NCBI GenBank assembly: GCA_007123065.1
Contig: SKSI01000150.1
Location: forward strand, 1-6,250
DNA from: Bacteroidales bacterium
Lineage (GTDB): Bacteria; Bacteroidota; Bacteroidia; Bacteroidales; UBA7960
Direction: 5' to 3'
Length of the DNA: 6,250 nucleotides
The position numbers were made by a program, and so were the translations under genes. Shown here piece by piece: positions 1-5,051 of the stretch. The notes beneath the pieces were generated by a model. That model saw only the letters and a program-made list of their open reading frames with translations, did no database searches and was not told the DNA's origin. How positions within the stretch are numbered: the stretch's first letter is position 1; each line of letters opens with the position of its first letter.

Positions 1-1595
1 AGGTTGGGTTCAACGGATTTGAATTGGGCGCTGAAGGGCCATTTTCATCAAAAAACAGGGCCTCCTTTATGGTGAATGCTCGTTACAGCACCCTGGAGGT
101 GTTACATGCCCTGGGGATGGATTTCGGAACCGGTGCGGCGATTCCAAATTATAAAGACCTGTCATTTAAGATACATGTTCCCCTTGAGCGTGGGCGCATT
201 TCCGTTTTCGGGATCGGGGGCTACAATAGCATCTCCATGCTCGACAGCGAAGATGATGACGCCCAGTATGGTTTTGCAGGAACCGACCTGTATTTCAGCA
301 ACAGGATGGGTGTTTCCGGTATCAGCCACGTGTACTATTTCAATACCAACACGCGCATCAACAATACGATAGCGGTGTCGGGCATCCGAAGCAAAGCAAA
401 CATTTTTGAGCTGACAAATGGACTTGACAAGGAAACAATTATTGAGGACCTGGGGGAGATCCGGTACAGTTTGTCTTCCAAACTATCACACCGCTTTAAT
501 TCGCGTAACTTCCTGAATACCGGTTTGATCGTAGATCATTATGATATCTCGTACCACGGACAGGAATATCATGAGGCTTCTGAAGAATACCGAAATTACC
601 TGGATGCAGATGGAACCATGCAAATGGTACGCGGGTTCGGTGAATGGCAGCACAGGTTTTCTGATGAGTTCTCAGTAAACTCAGGACTTCATCTTTCGGC
701 CTTTCTTTTGAATAATAGCTATGCCATTGAACCCAGGGTTGGAGTCAAATGGTCTTTTCTTCCAGGACAATCGGTTAGTTTGGGCGCTGGAATGCATAGT
801 CAGATGCAGATGAAGGGGGTCTACTTTTCCCAAATGCTTATCGACAGCATTTCTCTGACCTATGAACGGACAAACGAACACCTTGACCTCTCCAGAAGCT
901 TGCATCTGGTAGCAGGTTATGATCGCCTGCTTGGTGAAGGGCATCGATTAAAAACCGAAGTGTATTATCAATACCTTTACAACATTCCCGTAGCAGCAGG
1001 CAGGCCCGAATTCTCGACCCTGAACCAGGGGGGTGCTTTCAATTACTGGGTGTTTAACAAAATGGAGAATTCGGGTACAGGGTCAAACGTGGGCGTCGAA
1101 CTCACCCTGGAAAAGTTTTTGCAGGAAGGTTTCTATTACCTGATCACCGCATCCGTTTTTGACTCAAAGTACAGGGGGTACGACAGAATATTGCGCAACA
1201 CCGCTTTTAACAACAATTACATTTTCAACGTTTTAACAGGCTACGAATGGAAGATAGGACAGCGCTCACTCTTATCTGCAGACATCAAGCTTGTTTATGC
1301 CGGGGGCAATCGTTTCCTTGAAATTGATCGCGAACAATCAATCTTAACCAATTCTGTAAAATATCAATGGGAAACAGCCTATGATAACAGGTACCCCGAT
1401 TATTTCAGGCTGAACGGACGCGTTACCTTTAGACTAAACGGACAGAATGTAAACCAGGAATGGGCATTAGACCTTCAGAATGTCACAAACAAGCAAAACA
1501 TTTTTACCGAAAACTGGAACAGGAACCGTCAGGAGATCACCACATCATACCAGATGGGATTCATGCCGATGATGACCTACAGGATATATTTTTAA
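1..1595 (+). CDS. TonB-dependent outer-membrane receptor, C-terminal part (5' end outside window)
   Basis: The reading frame is open from base 3 with no stop, so the gene starts upstream; the TTG at 24 is an internal Leu codon, not a start. About 530 residues are visible. They begin VGFNGFELGAEGPF and continue with RYSTLEVL and YKDLSFK, a run I recognise from the plug-to-barrel junction of Bacteroidota TonB-dependent receptors that carry an N-terminal carboxypeptidase-regulatory-like domain. The rest has the texture of a 22-strand barrel: alternating aromatic/hydrophobic strands, Gly/Asn-rich turns, a LQNVTNKQN segment near the end (nt 1470-1500), and a C-terminal TYRIYF with the terminal Phe expected for BAM-dependent insertion. 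Family role: energised uptake of a ligand across the outer membrane with TonB-ExbB-ExbD. The substrate cannot be read from this portion, and no SusD-like partner gene follows. The missing 5' part should hold the signal peptide, the CarboxypepD_reg-like domain, the TonB box and most of the plug. Confidence 0.9.
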   Translation, partial: VGFNGFELGAEGPFSSKNRASFMVNARYSTLEVLHALGMDFGTGAAIPNYKDLSFKIHVPLERGRISVFGIGGYNSISMLDSEDDDAQYGFAGTDLYFSNRMGVSGISHVYYFNTNTRINNTIAVSGIRSKANIFELTNGLDKETIIEDLGEIRYSLSSKLSHRFNSRNFLNTGLIVDHYDISYHGQEYHEASEEYRNYLDADGTMQMVRGFGEWQHRFSDEFSVNSGLHLSAFLLNNSYAIEPRVGVKWSFLPGQSVSLGAGMHSQMQMKGVYFSQMLIDSISLTYERTNEHLDLSRSLHLVAGYDRLLGEGHRLKTEVYYQYLYNIPVAAGRPEFSTLNQGGAFNYWVFNKMENSGTGSNVGVELTLEKFLQEGFYYLITASVFDSKYRGYDRILRNTAFNNNYIFNVLTGYEWKIGQRSLLSADIKLVYAGGNRFLEIDREQSILTNSVKYQWETAYDNRYPDYFRLNGRVTFRLNGQNVNQEWALDLQNVTNKQNIFTENWNRNRQEITTSYQMGFMPMMTYRIYF

Positions 1596-1686
1596 TTTAT
1601 TAGAGAAAGTTTGGCATACATATTGAGATAAAACGCCTATGTAGAAAGTCTCGATCCTTTAGGAATTGGATTACGACACAACGGGA

Positions 1687-1749
1687 GCTGAGCGCTGGGC
1701 ACTGAGCAAAAAAAGCCCGAAGCGCGAAGGAAGACTTGAGAGACTTAAG
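1687..1749. repeat. Compound short tandem repeats (7-bp x3, 9-bp x2) with GC-rich hairpin
   Basis: Three 7-bp units, GCTGAGC, GCTGGGC and ACTGAGC, run from 1687 to 1707. Two 9-bp units, AGACTTGAG and AGACTTAAG, run from 1732 to 1749. Between and across them, GCGCTGGGC (1692-1700) can pair with GCCC-GA-AGCGC (1715-1725), giving a 9-bp stem with a 2-nt bulge and a 14-nt loop containing seven A. No T-tract follows on the plus strand, so this is not a canonical terminator for the receptor gene. No convincing protein is encoded here. Confidence 0.6.
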
Positions 1750-1765
1750 AGAAATGACAACCAAT

Positions 1766-1817
1766 AAACCAACTAAACGTCTAAACAACTAAACTTCTAA
1801 ACTTCTAAACAACTAAA
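1766..1817 (+). repeat. Octamer tandem array, AAACNNCT type
   Basis: Five exact-period 8-bp units lie at 1775-1814: AAACGTCT, AAACAACT, AAACTTCT, AAACTTCT, AAACAACT. They are preceded by a 9-bp variant (1766-1774) and followed by a decayed AAAT unit. The array ends about 27 bp before the ATG at 1845, so it occupies the expected promoter/leader region of the downstream gene pair. In the register AACTAAAC it resembles the two octamer arrays in the 4858-5051 spacer. Function is unknown; slippage here could change promoter or leader spacing (inference). Confidence 0.8.
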
Positions 1818-1844
1818 TTTCAATCCATTTGATTCTTTACAACC

Positions 1845-3467
1845 ATGAAACAAGAAGCAATCAAAAAAATCCTTATTGTTGTCTGTTTACTCACAGGCAT
1901 TCAATTCGTAAGCTTTGCACAAAGCAAAGAGATCAGGGTATCTCCGCTCCGTTTTGCGGGTGTTCATCCCCTAAGCAGCAGTCATCACGAAAGTGATGCT
2001 TTCCTCGTAATGCATTCGGGCGGCTCCGGAGTCTGGAATTACGAAATGTTCAACACCTCTCTTGAAGAGATCAAATCGGGGACCATTGAAACCCCCTCCC
2101 ATTCATTTCTTAACGGGATTACGTATAATGGCAGCCATGCCATGGTGGGTTTTGTGGTCAATGCATTGTCTACATCGGTAACTTATGTTGTTTTGGATGA
2201 TAAAGGAAATGAGGTTTCCCGTGAAACGCGTGATGATGTACCGAATCTGCGCAGGGGAGATCAGTTTTTCCCAGAGGTATTCCCCCATCCGGAAAAGGGG
2301 TTCATCATCGTTCAGAGTGCAGGCAGGGCGCGCAATGCAGGTTATGTCATAGAACATGTAGATCATAAAATGAATCGCCTTTGGCAGATGGAATTTGAAT
2401 CACAAAGGGGAAGTGTACACGTTTATGACTTGCTCTGTTCGGGTGATTTTCTTTATATTCTTGAAGCAAGTGAACGCCTTGGTAAAACTACCAATGCACG
2501 CGTTCACGGTATAGACCTGCTTAATGGCAGCAGGATGTATACAATGGAGTTACACGACAATGACTACAGTTATTTTCCAACAGCCCTTCATGCTAATCAA
2601 GACCAGACAATCAGCATGGCAGGCACCTATTTCAGGGGAAGCAGGATCAGTGGCAAAAATACCAGGGGATTGTTTTTTCTGACTGTTTCAAATGATGGCA
2701 GCACAACCGGGATGTCGGTACACCCCTGGCAGGAACTGCGCCCAACCCTCAGGACATCGGTTCCCGACTGGTTCTTTAAGGTGATGCCCGATGTTTACAT
2801 CCATGCTCTCGAACCGAATCACGACGGCACCTTTACCGCCATCGCGGAGCTGTATCGCTATTCAGGTGAAGTGCGTCAGGAAAACTCCAGGGGCCAGCAG
2901 GAACAGTATCACCGCATCAGGATGCTGGATTTTATGTTGTTTAATCTTGATGCAAGCGGCCAGATTATATTTACAGAACGTATTGAAAGGCCGCATATGG
3001 TCTTAAAGCTTGACTCCGAGTTCAGCGGGGGACCTTCATCACTGGCATACAACGCCGGACAAGGACCATTGATGCGTGCCCGTGCTATGAAAAAAGCCGG
3101 AGCATTCACTTACCGCTTCCATAACATGACCGACAACAGCATTCAGCTTGCATTCATGAGTTACGAAAACAAGATGCATTATGCCTATTTAATAGATGTG
3201 CGCAACAGTCAACAAGCCATTAAAGTTGACATGCAACATGCCAAACCCAGTTTCATCAGTTATATGCAAATTATTGACCTCTGCGCGAACCAGTCGGGGT
3301 TTGGATTCATCCTTACAGAAATGAACACCCGCAGTTTTGATGACTCAGAGGCCTACTGGAGGGGCATTCTTCCTGTAAATGGGAACTCCATGCTCATTTA
3401 TGAGTACATGCCTCTCGGCGGAAGATTAAAGTTTAACATCATTTCATCCGGTCAGACAAGTTTATAA
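1845..3467 (+). CDS. Secreted protein of unknown function, beta-propeller-like
   Basis: Complete 540-residue protein. The N-terminus is a clear Sec signal peptide: a basic start (MKQEAIKK), a hydrophobic core at about residues 9-24, and an F-A-Q|S cleavage site near 26. Cys14 lies inside the core and is not a lipobox, so the mature protein should be soluble in the periplasm or exported further. The mature part has no hydrophobic helix. It shows repeated strand-turn units in which a hydrophobic strand runs into a D/N-x-x-G turn, such as VLDDKGNE (116-123), LTVSNDGS (279-286) and LFNLDASGQI (365-374), as in beta-propellers or related beta-sheet repeats. There are two mature cysteines, C198 and C479. 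I recognise no catalytic motif and no named family; the Bacteroidota DUF6770 group is a vague recollection to test, not a call. The ATG directly precedes the signal peptide. No Shine-Dalgarno sequence is visible, which is usual in this phylum. The next gene follows after 34 bp and is probably co-transcribed. Confidence 0.8.
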   Translation: MKQEAIKKILIVVCLLTGIQFVSFAQSKEIRVSPLRFAGVHPLSSSHHESDAFLVMHSGGSGVWNYEMFNTSLEEIKSGTIETPSHSFLNGITYNGSHAMVGFVVNALSTSVTYVVLDDKGNEVSRETRDDVPNLRRGDQFFPEVFPHPEKGFIIVQSAGRARNAGYVIEHVDHKMNRLWQMEFESQRGSVHVYDLLCSGDFLYILEASERLGKTTNARVHGIDLLNGSRMYTMELHDNDYSYFPTALHANQDQTISMAGTYFRGSRISGKNTRGLFFLTVSNDGSTTGMSVHPWQELRPTLRTSVPDWFFKVMPDVYIHALEPNHDGTFTAIAELYRYSGEVRQENSRGQQEQYHRIRMLDFMLFNLDASGQIIFTERIERPHMVLKLDSEFSGGPSSLAYNAGQGPLMRARAMKKAGAFTYRFHNMTDNSIQLAFMSYENKMHYAYLIDVRNSQQAIKVDMQHAKPSFISYMQIIDLCANQSGFGFILTEMNTRSFDDSEAYWRGILPVNGNSMLIYEYMPLGGRLKFNIISSGQTSL

Positions 3468-3501
3468 TTATCCACATGAACAAATGAATAATTGAAATAT
3501 T

Positions 3502-4857
3502 ATGAATAAAAAGATAAAAACAATGGCAGGAGTTGGATTGGTGCTGCTATTTTCACTGTTTGCCATTCATGCAAATGGAGCATCGACTGAGAGGTCCGAT
3601 TCAAAAGAAAAACCGCTTAAACCATTTCAACTTAGTATCTTTCCCATGCTTGGAACAGATGGAACGGATGTGATCAACAACAGGTACCGCGTCAGTCTGA
3701 ATTTGTTTGCCGGCATAACCGGAGGGATAGAAGGTTTTGAGGCTGCCTATTTTATGAATATCACCAGAGGCAATTTTGAAGGATTCCAGGCAGCCGGATT
3801 TATGAACATTGTGAGCGGAAATGCTGATGGGTTCCAGGCTGCCGGGTTCGGCAATGTCATGCGCGGGAACTCATCGGGATTTCAAGGTTCCGGTTTTATG
3901 AACGTAGTGCATGGGGACGCTGATGGTGCCAGGGGTGCAGGATTTATGAATGTGGTAAGCGGACAGAATGAAGGTTTGATGGCCGCAGGTTTTATGAATG
4001 CTGTTGGTAAAGACGCGCAGGGTATCGCAGCAGCAGGATTCGGAAACTTCTACCGGGGGAATGTCGCAGGCATCAGCGCGGCAGGATTTATGAACACTGT
4101 TGCCGGACAGGCGGACGGCATTTACCTCGCCGGATTTGCCAACGCGCATAACAAACAAGCCCGCGGAATGATGGTCGCCGGTTTTGGCAACTTTGGCCGT
4201 GGCCTTGTGCAGGGAACACAGCTCGCAGGATTTATGAATACCTCAGGCGACATTCAGGGCCTGCAGGTGTCCGGTTTTCTCAACATCGCAAAAAAAGTGG
4301 AAGGGATCCAGCTGGGTGTGATCAACCTCTCTGATACAATAAGTGGCATTCCTATCGGCTTTTTGAGCATCACAAGAAAAGGAGGACTGAGACAGTTTGA
4401 GGCATCAGCATCGGATGCCATGATCGCAGGGCTTTCTTTAAAAATCGGTGTTCCTGTTTTCTACAACATATTCAGCATAGGCCACCTTCCGATGCACAAG
4501 GAGATCGACTGGGCCACCGGCTATGGGTTCGGATCAAACATTCAATTTACCGAACAACACAGGATGCAGATTGAATTACACAACTACAGGCTGCAAAAAC
4601 CTGATTCGTGGTGGGATAAAGATTATGAAAACAACCTGAATGAGCTCAGGGTGCTCTTTTCCAAACGAAATGATTCAAACCTGGAATGGTTCGCAGGGCC
4701 GGTGTTGTATCACCAGTACCTTCGCGACAGCACTCTGGATCATGATTTCGACGACCACAGTGTGGCACCTTACAGCTTTTTCCAAAGAACTCGAAGCAAC
4801 AGTATGTCGCAATGGTGGGCAGGCGCCCGCGCCGGAATCAGGTGGGTAATGCGGTGA
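3502..4857 (+). CDS. Exported tandem-repeat surface protein, 16-residue GF-x-x-AGFMN repeats plus barrel-like C-terminus
   Basis: Complete 451-residue protein. A Sec signal peptide covers residues 1 to about 26/27 (MNKKIK, hydrophobic core 10-22, cleavage near ANG/A). After a linker comes a block of 14 tandem units whose leading Gly sits at 78, 94, 110, 126, 142, 158, 174, 190, 206, 222, 238, 253, 268 and 282: a strict 16-residue period for ten intervals, then 15, 15 and 14. The consensus is G-phi-x-x-A-G-F-[MG]-N, with a G-N/Q-x-x turn between units. The last units (GIQLGVINL, GIPIGFLSI) resemble what I recall as the LA_2272-type surface repeat found in Leptospira and Bacteroidota. From about 295 to the end the sequence alternates hydrophobic and polar residues with aromatic belts (FYNIFSIG, IDWATGYGFGSN, WWAGARAGIRWV), suggesting an outer-membrane barrel domain. 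It ends in Arg, not Phe. Likely site: outer membrane or surface. Function is unknown. It follows the secreted gene by 34 bp; the MNKK start fits the signal peptide best, although an in-frame ATG exists at codon 8. Confidence 0.85.
   Translation: MNKKIKTMAGVGLVLLFSLFAIHANGASTERSDSKEKPLKPFQLSIFPMLGTDGTDVINNRYRVSLNLFAGITGGIEGFEAAYFMNITRGNFEGFQAAGFMNIVSGNADGFQAAGFGNVMRGNSSGFQGSGFMNVVHGDADGARGAGFMNVVSGQNEGLMAAGFMNAVGKDAQGIAAAGFGNFYRGNVAGISAAGFMNTVAGQADGIYLAGFANAHNKQARGMMVAGFGNFGRGLVQGTQLAGFMNTSGDIQGLQVSGFLNIAKKVEGIQLGVINLSDTISGIPIGFLSITRKGGLRQFEASASDAMIAGLSLKIGVPVFYNIFSIGHLPMHKEIDWATGYGFGSNIQFTEQHRMQIELHNYRLQKPDSWWDKDYENNLNELRVLFSKRNDSNLEWFAGPVLYHQYLRDSTLDHDFDDHSVAPYSFFQRTRSNSMSQWWAGARAGIRWVMR
3733..4371 (+). 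repeat. Coding tandem repeat, ~48-bp units, 14 copies
   Basis: This is the DNA behind residues 78-290 of the repeat protein. Units are 48 bp, shrinking to 45 and 42 bp at the 3' end. The protein pattern is well kept, but neighbouring units differ at synonymous sites: the Gly codons alternate GGA/GGG/GGT/GGC, Ala GCA/GCT/GCC, and Asn AAC/AAT. The array therefore looks old and kept by selection on the protein, not like a recent slippage expansion. Confidence 0.9.
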
Positions 4858-4860
4858 TGC

Positions 4861-4908
4861 TAATTAGCTAATTAGTTAATTAGTTTATTTGATGAATAGT
4901 TGATTGGT
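4861..4908 (-). repeat. Octamer tandem array, AACTAATT type on minus strand
   Basis: Starting 4 bases after the TGA of the repeat-protein gene, the plus strand reads TAATTAGC, TAATTAGT, TAATTAGT, TTATTTGA, TGAATAGT, TGATTGGT: six 8-bp units, the first three nearly identical and the rest decayed. On the minus strand the register is AACTAATT, AACTAATT and AACTATTC, the same family as the array at 1766-1817. No gene is encoded here. Confidence 0.7.
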
Positions 4909-4919
4909 GAGAAATTATC

Positions 4920-5000
4920 TTGTCATTGGTAACGAAGTGAAGCGTAGTGAAGGATCTGTCAGCTTCCCGGGAAACTCTTCGCTGACGTTCTGAATGAAAA
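4920..5000. repeat. Imperfect palindromic intergenic element between convergent genes
   Basis: The outer arms TTGTCATTGGTAACG (4920-4934) and CGTTCTGAATGAAAA (4986-5000) pair at 11 of 15 positions plus one G-T wobble. Inside, GTCAGC (4958-4963) pairs with GCTGAC (4981-4986) around a loop that contains the perfect 10-bp palindrome TTCCCGGGAA (4964-4973); base 4986 can belong to either stem. The left side also has a 10-bp direct repeat, AGTGAAGCGT / AGTGAAGGAT (4936-4955). The core CGAAGTGAAG..GGATCTGTCAG resembles a dispersed intergenic sequence I remember from several Bacteroidota genomes (unverified). No T-tract follows the hairpin in either direction, so it is not a canonical terminator. 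Confidence 0.65.
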
Positions 5001-5010
5001 AAAACCCAAA

Positions 5011-5040
5011 TCAACGAATCAACGAATCAACGAATCAACC
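5011..5040 (+). repeat. Octamer tandem array, TCAACGAA x3.75
   Basis: Three perfect TCAACGAA units (5011-5034) are followed by a partial TCAACC. In the register AACGAATC this matches the other two octamer arrays of the window. The array ends 12 bp beyond the TAG stop of the minus-strand surface-antigen gene, so it lies in that gene's 3' flank. Confidence 0.9.
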
Positions 5041-5051
5041 ATCTATCCTTA

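Noticed and set aside
24..26. TTG as a start codon for the first gene
   Set aside because: The frame is open upstream, and the residues before it (VGFNGFE) continue the conserved plug-barrel junction, so the TTG is internal.
1600..1788. 62-residue minus-strand open frame in the first spacer
   Set aside because: It runs through the 7-, 9- and 8-bp repeats, has no recognisable domain or start context, and its composition follows the repeats.
1766..1817. CRISPR array
   Set aside because: The 8-bp units are directly adjacent with no spacers, and no cas gene is present.
1824..1831. TCCATTTG as a Bacteroidota -7 element (TAnnTTTG) for the gene at 1845
   Set aside because: It has one mismatch, no TTTG -33 partner at the right spacing, and would leave only a few bases of leader.
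3871..4158. 95-residue minus-strand open frame with a repeating H-K-S/T-C/G pattern
   Set aside because: It is the antisense reading of the 48-bp coding repeat; the periodicity comes from the real plus-strand gene.
3733..4371. Pentapeptide-repeat or choline-binding-type repeat protein
   Set aside because: The period is 16, not 5 or 20, and neither the A(D/N)LXX signature nor paired aromatic choline-binding residues are present.
4958..5004. Rho-independent terminator for the convergent genes
   Set aside because: The GTCAGC/GCTGAC stem is followed on the plus strand by A-rich sequence, not T. For the minus-strand gene the T8 tract comes before the stem, not after it.
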